Positions 48,184-57,772 are shown, numbered from the stretch's first letter. The stretch is 64,000 nt of DNA from an uncultured delta proteobacterium (GCA_903885795.1 CAISJV010000029.1:84027-148026), one strand, 5' to 3'. The notes: generated by a model from the letters alone, not told the origin. Numbers and translations: made by a program.

Positions 48184-48993
48184 ATGATAAAAGCGATTGT
48201 CATGGGTGCGGGCGGCAGAATGGGAGGAAGAATAAGCTCTCTGATTGCCGCCACTGAAGGCGTAGAAGTTGCGGCGGCTGTGGAAAAAAAAGGACATCCC
48301 GCTATTGGGAAAGATCTGGGTGAAATACTCGGTTTGGGCAAGTCAGGCAAAACCATTGTTGATGACCTGAAGAAGGTTATTGACAGCGGGGATGTGATAA
48401 TTGACTTTACCCATCACGAATCTTCATTGCAAAATCTGGAGATGGCCGCGAAGAAAGGAAAGCCCATCGTTATCGGTACTACGGGGTTTACCGTGGAGGA
48501 ATTGAAAAAGGCCCAGAAGTTTGCTAAAAAAATGCCCTGTGTCCTTGCCCCGAATATGAGCGTCGGCGTGAATGTCATGTTCAAGGTCCTTAAAAATGTG
48601 GCGACAATTTTAGGGAACGATTATGACGTTGAGATCGTGGAGGCACACCATAACCTGAAAAAAGACGCCCCCAGCGGAACGGCCATGAAAATGGCCCAGA
48701 TTATTGCCGCCGCTCTCGACCGAAATCTTGACAAAGAAGGAATATACGTAAGAAAAGGTATGATCGGAGAGAGATCCAAGACCGAGATTGGTATTCAGAC
48801 CATCAGGGGCGGGGATATCGTTGGCGAACACAATGTGATGTTTGTTACCAATGGAGAACGCCTGGAATTCATACACCGCGCCCATAATCGGGATAATTTT
48901 GCCCGCGGGGCAATCCGTGCTGCCAAATGGGTTGTCAATCAGAAAAACGGCCTTTACGACATGCAGGATGTCCTCGGTTTGAGAACAACATGA
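48184..48993 (+). CDS. dapB: 4-hydroxy-tetrahydrodipicolinate reductase
   Basis: 269 residues from ATG 48184, eight bases after AAGGAG. NAD(P)-binding IVMGAGGRMGGRISSLI, DFTHHESSLQN, VIGTTGFTVEE, the substrate motif EAHHNLKKDAPSGTAMKMA, and RGGDIVGEHNVMF. Next step after DapA. One base separates it from folK. Confidence 0.95.
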   Translation: MIKAIVMGAGGRMGGRISSLIAATEGVEVAAAVEKKGHPAIGKDLGEILGLGKSGKTIVDDLKKVIDSGDVIIDFTHHESSLQNLEMAAKKGKPIVIGTTGFTVEELKKAQKFAKKMPCVLAPNMSVGVNVMFKVLKNVATILGNDYDVEIVEAHHNLKKDAPSGTAMKMAQIIAAALDRNLDKEGIYVRKGMIGERSKTEIGIQTIRGGDIVGEHNVMFVTNGERLEFIHRAHNRDNFARGAIRAAKWVVNQKNGLYDMQDVLGLRTT

Positions 48994-48994
48994 T

Positions 48995-49510
48995 ATGGCT
49001 CTGAGGGGGGTCATCGCCTATATCGGCGTTGGTTCGAACCTCGAAGAGCCACTTCGGCAATGCCGATTGGCCCTTCAAAAACTTGATGCCCTCAATGATA
49101 CCCGGATGTTGAGGACGTCTTCCTTTTACCGGACGGAGCCGGTTGGCGTCAGGGAGCAGGGACCGTTTATCAATGCCGTGGCCGAAATCCGGACAGAACT
49201 GTCAGCGAGAACGCTTTTAGGGTCACTTAAGGCTATAGAGGAGGAGATGGGACGACGTGAGTCTTTGCGCTGGGGACCACGGCTCATCGATCTTGACATC
49301 CTTCTGTATGGTCAGGATATCTTGCAGGAAGAGGATCTCGTCGTTCCTCATCCGGAATTCCATAAACGCCGTTTTGTCTTGGCACCTTTATGCGAGATTT
49401 CGTCTTATGTGATCCATCCTGTCTTTGGTATATCCATGCAGGGATTATTAACTCGCCTCGGATACGATGACCTGAGGGGGGTCGTGAAGATACAACAGAC
49501 AGATGGTTAA
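48995..49510 (+). CDS. folK: 2-amino-4-hydroxy-6-hydroxymethyldihydropteridine pyrophosphokinase
   Basis: 171 residues. HPPK pattern: IAYIGVGSNLEEPLRQCR, SSFYRTEPVGVREQGPFINA, and RWGPRLIDLDILLYGQ followed by VVPHPEFHKRRFVLAPL with the metal-binding acids and pterin contacts. Makes the pyrophosphorylated pterin for dihydropteroate synthesis. No other folate gene is nearby. Confidence 0.95.
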   Translation: MALRGVIAYIGVGSNLEEPLRQCRLALQKLDALNDTRMLRTSSFYRTEPVGVREQGPFINAVAEIRTELSARTLLGSLKAIEEEMGRRESLRWGPRLIDLDILLYGQDILQEEDLVVPHPEFHKRRFVLAPLCEISSYVIHPVFGISMQGLLTRLGYDDLRGVVKIQQTDG

Positions 49511-49516
49511 ATTAAC

Positions 49517-49792
49517 ATGATTATAAGACTTATCATTTCTATTATCATATTCTATGTTGTTTACCGGATTGGCAAACTGTTTTTTATGGTGGGTGGCAAA
49601 ACGGTCAAACCGATTCCAAAGCGTCATCAGGAAAATCTGACCGGAGGAGAAGATCTCGTTGAAGACCCCTGTTGTCATACATACATTCCCATCAGCGACG
49701 CCATAGTATGGAAAGGCCTAGATAAAACGCATTATTTTTGCAGTCAAAAATGTCTTGAACAATACCGGAATAATCAAGAGAACCATGGATAA
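49517..49792 (+). CDS. Small membrane-anchored TRASH/YHS-type metal-binding protein
   Basis: 91 residues. One N-terminal transmembrane helix ([18 protein letters not shown]), a basic linker, then [17 protein letters not shown] and [13 protein letters not shown]. Cys pairs in this spacing belong to the PP0621/TRASH group of putative metal-binding proteins. Function unknown. It lies between folK and the transaldolase in the same direction. Confidence 0.7.
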   Translation: MIIRLIISIIIFYVVYRIGKLFFMVGGKTVKPIPKRHQENLTGGEDLVEDPCCHTYIPISDAIVWKGLDKTHYFCSQKCLEQYRNNQENHG

Positions 49793-49803
49793 CAGGAGGG
49801 ACT

Positions 49804-50451
49804 ATGAAGTTTTTTATCGATACAGCCAATATTGAAGAGATTAAAGAAGGAAAGAGTTTGGGAATGGTTGATGGGGTAACGACGAATCCCAGTCTGATTG
49901 CCAGGGAAAAGAAGAGTTTTGACGCCGTTGTCAAAGAAATTCTGAAGGTCATCGATGGGCCTGTCAGTCTTGAGGTTATGAGTCTTGACGCCGACGGTAT
50001 GTTCAAAGAAGGTAAGAAACTGATGAAACTCGGGGATCAGGTCGTCATCAAGGTACCAATGACCATGGACGGTCTCAAGGCAACACGACGGTTTGCTGCG
50101 GAAGGAATTCCCGTTAACCAGACATTGATCTTTTCCCCTCTCCAGGCGCTAATGGCAGCGAAGGCCGGTGCTGCTTACGCAAGTCCTTTCGTCGGCAGAC
50201 TCGACGATATCGCCCATGACGGCATGGCCCTCGTGGAACAGATCCTGACGATTTATGATCAGTATGGCTACGATACGGAAGTCATTGTCGCCAGCGTAAG
50301 ACATCCGGGGCATGTCCTTGAAGCCGCCATGATGGGTGCTGATATTGCGACCATTCCTTTCAAGGTCATCCAGCAGTTGGTCCAGCATCCCCTCACCGAC
50401 AGGGGTGTTGACACCTTTCTGGCGGATTGGAAAATGGTACCTAAAAAATAA
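49804..50451 (+). CDS. Transaldolase / fructose-6-phosphate aldolase family
   Basis: 215 residues, the short TalC/Fsa type. [36 protein letters not shown], catalytic Lys in [28 protein letters not shown], and [15 protein letters not shown]. Whether it acts as transaldolase of the pentose phosphate pathway or as an aldolase cannot be told from sequence, but annotation as transaldolase is usual. RBS AACAGGAGGGACT. Confidence 0.9.
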   Translation: MKFFIDTANIEEIKEGKSLGMVDGVTTNPSLIAREKKSFDAVVKEILKVIDGPVSLEVMSLDADGMFKEGKKLMKLGDQVVIKVPMTMDGLKATRRFAAEGIPVNQTLIFSPLQALMAAKAGAAYASPFVGRLDDIAHDGMALVEQILTIYDQYGYDTEVIVASVRHPGHVLEAAMMGADIATIPFKVIQQLVQHPLTDRGVDTFLADWKMVPKK

Positions 50452-50482
50452 ATGCAACAACAGCAAATTCACTGAGATCACC

Positions 50483-51091
50483 ATGATTGACTACCTGCAA
50501 AGGTACTTCGACACTCTGCCCATAGCGCCGGAAAACAGGAAGATCATAAATCTGCCCAATACTATCACTATGCTCCGGATCTCGTTTATCCCGGTCCTGT
50601 TTCTCCTGCTCTTATCACCAGATCAGACAATGAGCCTAGTGATGGCAGGGCTTTTTATCGCCGTTTCATTTACGGATCTCCTGGACGGCTATATTGCCAG
50701 GAGGTACAACATTGTAACGACGATGGGGAAATTCCTCGACCCTATCGCTGACAAGCTTGTCATCAATACGGCGATGATTTTGATGATTCCCATTGGCAGA
50801 ATCCCCGCCTGGGTTGTCGCCATTGTCGTTATCCGCGATTTTGCCGTCGATGGGATAAGAAATATCGCTTCTTCGGAAGGCCATGTTATCTCGGCCAGCT
50901 GGTTGGGAAAACAGAAAACCCTATGTCAGGTCTTTGCCGTTTCTGCACTGATGATTCATTATCCATTTCTCGGAGCGGACGCCCATGTCGTTGGCACCAG
51001 CATTCTCTACCTGGCCCTTTTTTTAAGTGTTTATTCGGGCCTGGATTACCTTGTTAAATTTTATCGTCACGTCATCCATGAAAGAGGCTAA
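50483..51091 (+). CDS. pgsA: CDP-diacylglycerol-glycerol-3-phosphate 3-phosphatidyltransferase
   Basis: 202 residues from ATG 50483. An N-terminal amphipathic segment, then INLPNTITMLRISFIPVLFL and about five transmembrane helices. The CDP-alcohol phosphotransferase signature is complete: D-G-x2-A-R-x8-G-x3-D-x3-D within FTDLLDGYIARRYN and MGKFLDPIADK. Makes phosphatidylglycerophosphate in the inner membrane. Longer frames starting upstream run into the transaldolase gene. Confidence 0.9.
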   Translation: MIDYLQRYFDTLPIAPENRKIINLPNTITMLRISFIPVLFLLLLSPDQTMSLVMAGLFIAVSFTDLLDGYIARRYNIVTTMGKFLDPIADKLVINTAMILMIPIGRIPAWVVAIVVIRDFAVDGIRNIASSEGHVISASWLGKQKTLCQVFAVSALMIHYPFLGADAHVVGTSILYLALFLSVYSGLDYLVKFYRHVIHERG

Positions 51092-51096
51092 AATTA

Positions 51097-51894
51097 ATGG
51101 CAAATTCCTTCGATTACAGCATTTTTGACAGGCCGGAAATCCTCATGGCCCTCTTTTATCCAAGGCCTGAATGGTCCTTCAATATGCCCCAAAAGGGCCT
51201 GGAAACACTAATGATCCCTGTTGAGAGCGATGTTGAGATTCAGGCCCAAGTTTATTTAGCGTCATCAGGGGCTCCAAATATTCTTTTTTTCCATGGGAAT
51301 GGCGAAATTGCTTCTGATTACCAGGAAATAGCCCCATTTTATACCAACCGGATGATCAATCTCATTGTTGTGGACTATCGTGGATATGGCAGATCTACTG
51401 GGATGCCCTCGGTCAGTTCCATGATGAAGGACTGCCATGCAATATTTGCTTATTTTGGAAAGTGGCTAAAGCAGAAAGAACTCAGCGGCAAGTTTATTGT
51501 CATGGGACGTTCTCTCGGTAGCGCCCCTGCTCTGGAAATTGCCCATTGTTACCAGGAGGAGATCGACGGATTGATTATTGAAAGCGGCTTCGCCTACACA
51601 GCCCCCTTATTAAGACTTATGGGCGTCGATATGGAGGCCTTGGGACTGAAAGAAGAGCATGGATTCCGAAATGTTGAAAAAATTATGGGGTTTCAGAAAC
51701 CAACGCTTATAATTCATGCCCAATACGACCACATCATTGCCTTTCAGGAAGGAGAGACCCTTTTCACTGCCTGCCCGGCAAAAGAAAAAAGACTGCTCCG
51801 TATTAGCGGGGCCAATCACAACAATGTGTTTATTGCCGGAATGACCGACTACATGGAGTCCATAGAGTGGTTGATTGCTCGCACCGAAGAATAA
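51097..51894 (+). CDS. Alpha/beta hydrolase
   Basis: 265 residues. Oxyanion loop FFHGNGEIAS, VVDYRGYGRSTGMPS, nucleophile elbow MGRSLGSAPALEIA (G-x-S-x-G), Asp in LIIHAQYDHII and His in SGANHNNVF. No signal peptide, so probably a cytoplasmic esterase/peptidase of the DUF-type YdeN/BAAT-like group; substrate unknown. Last gene of the long run that begins at miaB. Confidence 0.85.
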   Translation: MANSFDYSIFDRPEILMALFYPRPEWSFNMPQKGLETLMIPVESDVEIQAQVYLASSGAPNILFFHGNGEIASDYQEIAPFYTNRMINLIVVDYRGYGRSTGMPSVSSMMKDCHAIFAYFGKWLKQKELSGKFIVMGRSLGSAPALEIAHCYQEEIDGLIIESGFAYTAPLLRLMGVDMEALGLKEEHGFRNVEKIMGFQKPTLIIHAQYDHIIAFQEGETLFTACPAKEKRLLRISGANHNNVFIAGMTDYMESIEWLIARTEE

Positions 51895-51982
51895 AAGCCT
51901 TGAAAGAGAAGGTCATTCAGAACTTTTTGATTGACAAAATAATTCATCTGTTATAGTCAGCCTCCTGAATTGTCCAAGCTGA

Positions 51983-52057
51983 GCGGGCGTAACTCAGCGG
52001 TAGAGTGCCACCTTGCCAAGGTGGACGTCGACGGTTCGAATCCGTTCGCCCGCTCCA
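51983..52057 (+). tRNA. tRNA-Gly (anticodon GCC)
   Basis: Acceptor GCGGGCG/CGCCCGC, discriminator T, encoded CCA. Anticodon stem CCACC/GGTGG with loop TTGCCAA, T-loop TTCGAAT. 75 nt, complete. Nine bases before tRNA-Cys. Confidence 0.95.
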
Positions 52058-52066
52058 GATATATAT

Positions 52067-52142
52067 GGCGGCATAGCCAAGTGGCTAAGGCAGCGGTCTG
52101 CAAAACCGTTATTCACCGGTTCGAATCCGGTTGCCGCCTCCA
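52067..52142 (+). tRNA. tRNA-Cys (anticodon GCA)
   Basis: Acceptor GGCGGCA/TGCCGCC, discriminator T as expected for Cys, encoded CCA. Anticodon loop CTGCAAA, T-stem ACCGG/CCGGT. 76 nt, complete. Confidence 0.95.
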
Positions 52143-52222
52143 CATAAAACCAACGGGTTACGGATTCCATGGATTCTTTATACCCTCGCCGTGTAAAACA
52201 GTTGGGAAGTCGATTTTATTTA

Positions 52223-52264
52223 GGCGGTTGATGATACCTTAGAGATCATCAGCCGCCTTTTTTC
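52223..52264 (+). terminator. Terminator after the tRNA-Gly/tRNA-Cys unit
   Basis: GGCGG-TTGATGAT pairs with ATCATCA-GCCGCC across a short loop, followed by TTTTTT. The space from here to pepA (52265-52443) shows no further feature I can support. Confidence 0.9.
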
Positions 52265-52443
52265 TTCACCGCAGAGACTTATCGGGATATATTGATCCAT
52301 ACTCACTCTAACTCTTCCTTGAGGGGGCGGGAAATCATCCAGCAACCTTTTGATCTTAATCTGAAAGGGAGAGGGAAAAAAAAGATAAAATGTTTTCAAT
52401 TAGTTGTTGAAATATTTTCTAACGGAAGTCGAGGGAGGAAGAA

Positions 52444-53955
52444 TTGCAAGTTAACGTCGATAAAGATCAAATTATTCTAAAGAAATCTATCGAGGTCGTC
52501 GCCGTTTTCCTTTTTGAAGGTCAGCTACCTTTAGGAGGAATGGTTTCCCATATTGACAAAGCAGCCAATGGCTTAATTCAACAAATCTGGAAGGAGAATG
52601 ATTTTGAGGGCAAACTCCACCAGACTGCTATCCTCTATCCCCGAGGAAACACCGAAATCCGGCGCGTTATTCTGGTTGGTCTTGGAAAACGAGGGGATTT
52701 TTCTGCAGATAAAATGCGCGCCGCCGGCGCCAAAGCGGGACAGACGGCGCGTTCACTGAAAGTAAAGTCCCTTGCCGTAACCTTGGAGGCAGACGAGCTT
52801 GAGTTATCATGGGAAAGTGCCACGGAAGCGGTTGTTGAAGGGATCATCCTTGGCCTTTATCAGTTTACGGAGTTCAAGACCCTGGACCGGGAGAGCATCA
52901 GAGACGTTGAGCAGCTACATATTATGATCCAGGATTTAAAAAACATTCCCCTTGTCAAAAAGGCTGCCGACAGGGCGGAAAAGATCTGCCGAGCTGTTTA
53001 TCTCTCAAGAAACCTGGTCTCTTCCCCGGCCAATGAGATGACTCCCAGCGTCATGGCCCGGGAAGTACTCAGTATTGCCAAGGGGCACAAGAAAATGAAA
53101 GCGACCGTCCTGGAGGCTGCTGATATGAAGCGCCTGGGGATGAATGCACTTTTGGGGGTGGCAAGAGGAAGCGAGGAACCTTCAAAGTTCATCATCATTG
53201 AATATCGGGGGGAAGGGAAGGAAAGGCCCCCGATTGTTCTAATCGGGAAAGCCCTCACTTTCGACAGTGGCGGTATCTCCCTCAAACCTGCGGAAAAGAT
53301 GGATGAGATGAAGACCGACATGGCGGGAGGAGCTGCCGTTATTGGCGCCATCAGTGCGGCAGCGGAGTTGCACTTGCCCGTTAATATCGTGGGCCTGATA
53401 CCGGCAACGGAAAACCTCCCCGGGGGAAAGGCCTGCAAACCGGGAGATATCCTCAAATCCATGTCGGGGAAGACCATCGAAGTCATCAATACAGACGCGG
53501 AAGGGAGGCTGATCTTAGCTGACGCCCTTACGTACGCCGGGCGATTCAAACCTGCGGCGATTATTGATATTGCCACGCTGACCGGAGCCTGTATCGTGGC
53601 CTTGGGTGATCATGTTATGGGGATGATGGGTACTGATGAAAAGCTGAAGGCCAGAATCAAAAAAGCATCGGAACAGACCGGTGAATTGCTTTGGGAACTC
53701 CCGCTTTGGGAAAACTATCAAGACCTTGTCAAGAGCGATATTGCCGATTATAAGAACTCTACCGGCAGGCCGGGGGGGGCGATTACCGCAGCCGCCTTCC
53801 TCAGCAAATTTGTCGGTCCCTATCCCTGGGTGCACCTCGATATTGCGGGGCCCGCCTGGCTGACCAAGGATCAAACGTATAATCCCAAAGGGGCGTCGGG
53901 AGTGGGGGTCCGTCTTTTTGTGCAACTGCTGACTAACTGGTCGGACGCGCACTGA
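52444..53955 (+). CDS. pepA: Leucyl aminopeptidase (M17)
   Basis: 503 residues from TTG 52444, with GAGGGAGGAAGAA directly upstream. N-terminal macro-like domain, then the M17 catalytic domain with GKALTFDSGGISLKP, KTDMAGGAAVIG and the signature NTDAEGRLILADAL, plus the bicarbonate-binding Arg. Hexameric di-metal exopeptidase of the cytoplasm, sometimes also DNA-binding in Xer recombination. Fits with the peptide-transport ATPases encoded next. Confidence 0.95.
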   Translation: MQVNVDKDQIILKKSIEVVAVFLFEGQLPLGGMVSHIDKAANGLIQQIWKENDFEGKLHQTAILYPRGNTEIRRVILVGLGKRGDFSADKMRAAGAKAGQTARSLKVKSLAVTLEADELELSWESATEAVVEGIILGLYQFTEFKTLDRESIRDVEQLHIMIQDLKNIPLVKKAADRAEKICRAVYLSRNLVSSPANEMTPSVMAREVLSIAKGHKKMKATVLEAADMKRLGMNALLGVARGSEEPSKFIIIEYRGEGKERPPIVLIGKALTFDSGGISLKPAEKMDEMKTDMAGGAAVIGAISAAAELHLPVNIVGLIPATENLPGGKACKPGDILKSMSGKTIEVINTDAEGRLILADALTYAGRFKPAAIIDIATLTGACIVALGDHVMGMMGTDEKLKARIKKASEQTGELLWELPLWENYQDLVKSDIADYKNSTGRPGGAITAAAFLSKFVGPYPWVHLDIAGPAWLTKDQTYNPKGASGVGVRLFVQLLTNWSDAH

Positions 53956-53961
53956 GGTCTC

Positions 53962-54945
53962 ATGAAAGCCTCTCCGGTCCTCGCCGTTGATAATCTTTCT
54001 ACCTGGTTCGATACGGAGCAAGGGGCTCTGAAAGCTGTGGATGAGGTCAGCTTTCAGTTAGATGCGGGAGACACCCTCGGTATCGTTGGTGAATCGGGAT
54101 GCGGAAAGACGGTTCTGTCCTTATCCATAATGCGTCTTGTTCCCACGCCTCCCGGCAGATATGTCTCCGGCCAAATTGCACTGAATGGTCTCGACCTTCT
54201 CTCCCTATCCGAGAGGGAGATGCGAAAGGTGCGGGGGAAAGCAATTTCGATGATCTTTCAGGAACCGATGACCTCCCTGAATCCTGTCTTTCGAATCGGC
54301 GATCAGATCAGCGAAACAATCAGACTGCATCAGGGATGCAACCGCAGCGAATCCCACCATAAGTCCATAGAGATGCTCCGCCTGGTCGGGATCGAGCTTC
54401 CTGAAAAAAGAATCAAAGACTATCCTCATCAGCTCAGTGGCGGGATGAGACAACGGGTCATGATCGCTATGGCTCTGGCTTGTCATCCCCAGCTGATGCT
54501 TGCCGATGAACCGACAACAGCCCTGGATGTTACTATTCAGGCGCAGATACTCGCATTGATCAATGACCTCAAGAGGGCAATGGGAACTTCCGTAATCCTG
54601 ATAACACATGACCTGGGCGTAATTGCGGAAAACGCGCAACAGGTTGCCATAATGTACGCGGGTAAGTTTGTTGAATATTCAGATGTCAAGGACTTATTTT
54701 CCCTCCCCCTTCATCCCTATACCAAGGGACTCCTCCATTCCATTCCCAGGATTGAGGGAGATTATTGCCGGGACAAACGCCTCCCCATTATTCCCGGAGT
54801 AGTTCCCGAACTCAGCCGACTTCCGGAAGGATGCCGATTTCACGACCGATGTCCGGATGTGCTGCCGATATGCAGGAATGTGGAACCCGCTTTGATTGGA
54901 CAAGGTTTTCCCAAGCGATACGTGCGATGCTGGAAGTATCAATAA
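53962..54945 (+). CDS. Oligopeptide ABC transporter ATP-binding protein (OppD/DppD type)
   Basis: 327 residues. Walker A GESGCGKTVLS, Q-loop IFQEPMTSLNPVF, signature LSGGMRQRVMIAMA, Walker B LMLADEPTTALDVT, and the C-terminal oligopeptide-transporter extension with Cys residues (GCRFHDRCPDVLPICRN). Energises import of peptides or nickel. Its partner OppF follows after one base. No permease or binding-protein gene is in the window, which is unusual for this family. Confidence 0.9.
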   Translation: MKASPVLAVDNLSTWFDTEQGALKAVDEVSFQLDAGDTLGIVGESGCGKTVLSLSIMRLVPTPPGRYVSGQIALNGLDLLSLSEREMRKVRGKAISMIFQEPMTSLNPVFRIGDQISETIRLHQGCNRSESHHKSIEMLRLVGIELPEKRIKDYPHQLSGGMRQRVMIAMALACHPQLMLADEPTTALDVTIQAQILALINDLKRAMGTSVILITHDLGVIAENAQQVAIMYAGKFVEYSDVKDLFSLPLHPYTKGLLHSIPRIEGDYCRDKRLPIIPGVVPELSRLPEGCRFHDRCPDVLPICRNVEPALIGQGFPKRYVRCWKYQ

Positions 54946-54946
54946 A

Positions 54947-55735
54947 ATGAATACACCATTATTAACCGTCCATGAACTGCATAAATATTTTCCCCTTCAG
55001 GGAGGTTTTTTTACTTCTTCAAAGGAAAAATGTCTCGCAGTGCAGGATGTCAGCCTAAGCCTTCATAAAGGAGAAACCCTCGGCATTGTAGGTGAAAGCG
55101 GCTGTGGAAAAACCACCTTAGCAAGAATGATCGCCCACATTGAAAAGCCTACGGCCGGAGAAATAAGATACAATGGCCAAGATATTTTCAAGTTTGACAA
55201 AAAACAACTGAAAGCTTATCGGAGGAAAGCACAGTTCATCTTTCAGGATCCATACGCCTCCCTTAACCCGCGTCTGACGGCCGGAACAATTATTGCGGAA
55301 CCATTCATTATTCATCGCCGCAACCTCGCTCAAGACATCGATACCGATCTGGAAAATATCATGAAGATGGTTGGGCTATCAAAAGACCAAGAGCGCCGCT
55401 ATCCTCATGAGTTCAGCGGCGGCCAGCGACAGAGAATAGGGATTGCCCGCGCTATTGCCCTGCGACCGGAGATCATTATTGCCGATGAACCGGTTTCTGC
55501 CTTGGATGTGTCGGTTCAGGCCCAGATCCTGAATTTAATGAAGGATCTTCAGGACGAATTCAATCTGACCTACATTTTTATTTCTCATGATATGGGGGTC
55601 ATACGTTTCATAAGCGACAGGATTGCCGTTATGTATCGGGGGCGCATAGTCGAAATGGCAAGCAATCAACAACTGTTCGAAAACCCACAGCATCCTTACA
55701 CTAGAATACTCCTCAGTGCGGTTCCACGGCTTTGA
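54947..55735 (+). CDS. Oligopeptide ABC transporter ATP-binding protein (OppF/DppF type)
   Basis: 262 residues from ATG 54947. Walker A GESGCGKTTLAR, IFQDPYASLNPRL, signature FSGGQRQRIGIARA, Walker B IIIADEPVSALDVS, switch His in ISHDMGVI. It ends at LLSAVPRL and lacks the C-terminal Cys-containing extension that full-length OppF has, so it is the short version. Paired with the OppD-type ATPase. Permease partners must be elsewhere. Confidence 0.9.
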   Translation: MNTPLLTVHELHKYFPLQGGFFTSSKEKCLAVQDVSLSLHKGETLGIVGESGCGKTTLARMIAHIEKPTAGEIRYNGQDIFKFDKKQLKAYRRKAQFIFQDPYASLNPRLTAGTIIAEPFIIHRRNLAQDIDTDLENIMKMVGLSKDQERRYPHEFSGGQRQRIGIARAIALRPEIIIADEPVSALDVSVQAQILNLMKDLQDEFNLTYIFISHDMGVIRFISDRIAVMYRGRIVEMASNQQLFENPQHPYTRILLSAVPRL

Positions 55736-55787
55736 TAAAATACGTCAGGGAAGAGAAAATATATGAACAAAAAACTTGATTTTATGA

Positions 55788-55907
55788 AAAAGGGATGATA
55801 GCGATTTCACCATCGTAGGGCATCAGTTAATCCCTAGATACCGGTTCAATAAGAAAGAGCTGGTGGAGCAGATCAGGATTGAAAAAATATTTCAGCCGTA
55901 TTTTTGA
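55788..55907 (+). pseudogene. Remnant of an excisionase/MerR-type DNA-binding domain
   Basis: An open stretch of 39 codons without start codon reads IVGHQLIPRYRFNKKELVEQ, resembling the second half of the small helix-turn-helix domains of excisionases and related regulators (IGRQ.RFRKEEI pattern). The first helix is missing. It ends in TGA 72 nt before the cold-shock gene, so it may now simply be part of that gene's leader. Confidence 0.3.
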
Positions 55908-55978
55908 ACCATGACGGATAGAGTGTCTTAATCCGTTGTGGTTTTTTATTTTCAAGCTAATGGAAAGGAGGGAGTATT

Positions 55979-56179
55979 GTGGCAGAAGGTAAAGTTAAGT
56001 GGTTTAATGAGAAGAAGGGTTGGGGCTTTATTGAAAATGATGAGGGAGGAGACGTTTTCGTTCATTTCAGCGCCATCCAGGGATCTGGATTCAAAACACT
56101 TTTTGAAGCACAGCGGGTCAGTTTTGATATCGAGCAGGGGAAGAAGGGCCCGGCAGCCGTAAATGTTCAGCCCATATAG
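55979..56179 (+). CDS. Cold-shock domain protein
   Basis: 66 residues from GTG 55979, with GGAAAGGAGGGAGTATT upstream. RNP1 KGWGFIE and RNP2 VFVHFSAI occur in a single CSD fold ([15 protein letters not shown]), then [19 protein letters not shown] chaperone or antiterminator of the Csp family. About 240 nt of untranslated sequence separates it from oppF, long enough for the cold-responsive leaders that csp mRNAs often have, although no specific structure is identified. A terminator follows. Confidence 0.95.
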   Translation: MAEGKVKWFNEKKGWGFIENDEGGDVFVHFSAIQGSGFKTLFEAQRVSFDIEQGKKGPAAVNVQPI

Positions 56180-56189
56180 GCAATAATTC

Positions 56190-57599
56190 TTATGAAAGAG
56201 ATGCCCCTGTGTCGCCTCTTGACACGGGGGCATCTTCAGTTTGCCCATTCTTTTTCCGAATAACATCCAGTTCCTTATAAGACCAGATCATAATCACAAA
56301 GAAGGCTGCCGTTGCAGAAACCGGTTGTGCTAGCCACACCCCATCTCTCCCCATCCAGCTGGAAAAAAAATACATCAAAGGGATAAGAAAGAGCGCGTCC
56401 CTGATGAAGAGTAGAATCATGGAGGTTAGGCCTTTCCCAAGTCCGATGAAAAAGTTTATCCATACTAGACTCGGCCCTGCCAAAATAAGCGGGGCGACAA
56501 ATATCTTCAGCGCCGGGATGGCAATAGCGATCAATTCCTGGTCATTCGTAAAAAAACCGAGGATGGAATCGGCAAAGAGAATGATCAGGATGCTGCTGAT
56601 GCCGGCAAAAAAAGATGAGCAATAAACAGCAACTCTGACGGTATTGATCAATCGCTCATAGAGACGTGCTCCCAAGTTGAATCCCACCAAGGGCATGACG
56701 CCATGACCGATTCCAAACAGGATCATCATTACTAGACCGTTAATGCGAAAACAGATTCCCAGTGTGGCTAGCGCTAGGTGACCATAAGGGGCAAGAATAT
56801 GATTGTAAACAATAATTACCACCGCGAAGACCAGATTCATGAGAACGGAGGGAAGGCCGGTCTGGTAAATGGATCGTATAATGTTGAAATCGGGCTTTAA
56901 GTCGGCCAGGCAAAGTTGAAATTTTTGGGATTTGAACAGTAAAAAATAGAGGGAAAGCAGACCCGAAGCAGTCTGGCCGATAACCGCTGCGATGGCGGCG
57001 CCCTCGATTCCCAGGACAGGGAATCCGCACCACCCGAAAATTAGCAGGGGATCCAAAAAAGCCCCAAGTAGTGTGAAAATGAGAATCGCATACATGGATA
57101 GGCTTGGTTGTCCCTCCGCCCGGAAAAGATTGTTCGCCATCATCAAGAACAGCAGGAAGGGAGCGCCGAGGACAACCCAAAGGAGGTAACGTTTTGCCAG
57201 AATCGTGATTTCCGGCGTCCCACCAAAGACTTGGAGCATTAAATCGGGGACTGAGAAAGTAACAACGATCAGTAAGCCGCCTGAAAATGCGGAAAGGAGG
57301 ATAACCTGCCCCGCAGTTTTTCTTGCCTTGTCCATTTCCCCGGCCCCGAACATGCGGGCGGCATAAGAACCCGCACCGACCCCGGTGCCGACTCCGATAG
57401 CAGCGAAAATCATCTGGATGGGAAAGGTGATAGTAAAGGCGGCAATGGTTTGCGGACTCAGCCTCGCCAGCCATAAGGTGTCCATGAGGTTGTAGAGGGC
57501 CATGGAAAGCATCGCCAGCATGGACGGCAAGCTCATTTTTAACAGCAGCGGCAGGATGGGGCCTTCGCCAAGATTCAAGCTCCTGTACTTCATGGTCAT
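56190..57599 (-). CDS. MATE family efflux protein
   Basis: 469 residues, about twelve transmembrane helices in two homologous halves. Typical MATE features: LPSMLAMLSMALYNLMDTLWLARLSPQTIAAFTITFP, GVGTGVGAGSYAARMFGAGEMDKARK, and the second-half counterpart GIGHGVMPLVGFNLGA. Exports cationic drugs or metabolites by Na+ or H+ antiport; substrate not predictable. Start ATG 57599 or 57593; no clear RBS. Convergent with the cold-shock gene, divergent from the PpiC gene. Confidence 0.9.
   Translation of the reverse strand: MTMKYRSLNLGEGPILPLLLKMSLPSMLAMLSMALYNLMDTLWLARLSPQTIAAFTITFPIQMIFAAIGVGTGVGAGSYAARMFGAGEMDKARKTAGQVILLSAFSGGLLIVVTFSVPDLMLQVFGGTPEITILAKRYLLWVVLGAPFLLFLMMANNLFRAEGQPSLSMYAILIFTLLGAFLDPLLIFGWCGFPVLGIEGAAIAAVIGQTASGLLSLYFLLFKSQKFQLCLADLKPDFNIIRSIYQTGLPSVLMNLVFAVVIIVYNHILAPYGHLALATLGICFRINGLVMMILFGIGHGVMPLVGFNLGARLYERLINTVRVAVYCSSFFAGISSILIILFADSILGFFTNDQELIAIAIPALKIFVAPLILAGPSLVWINFFIGLGKGLTSMILLFIRDALFLIPLMYFFSSWMGRDGVWLAQPVSATAAFFVIMIWSYKELDVIRKKNGQTEDAPVSRGDTGASLS
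56197..56236. terminator. Terminator of the cold-shock gene, overlapping the 3' end of the MATE gene
   Basis: GATGCCCC-TGTGTC pairs with GACAC-GGGGGCATC around GCCTCTT, followed by TTCAGTTTG. The convergent MATE gene stops at 56190, so the hairpin lies within its last codons. Confidence 0.75.
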
Positions 57600-57772
57600 T
57601 TGGGTAACATGTAGCTAAAAGCTATTGCAAGAAATTAATGCTTCAAAAAAATCCCGTTATCCTTGACGAGTCATATTGATTGTGTATATAAGCCGCCATT
57701 CTCTGAGCGCGTTGCCTGAAATGAAATGCTGATCGAGAAAAACATCCCAAGGGAAAGAATGAGGGTTTTAAG

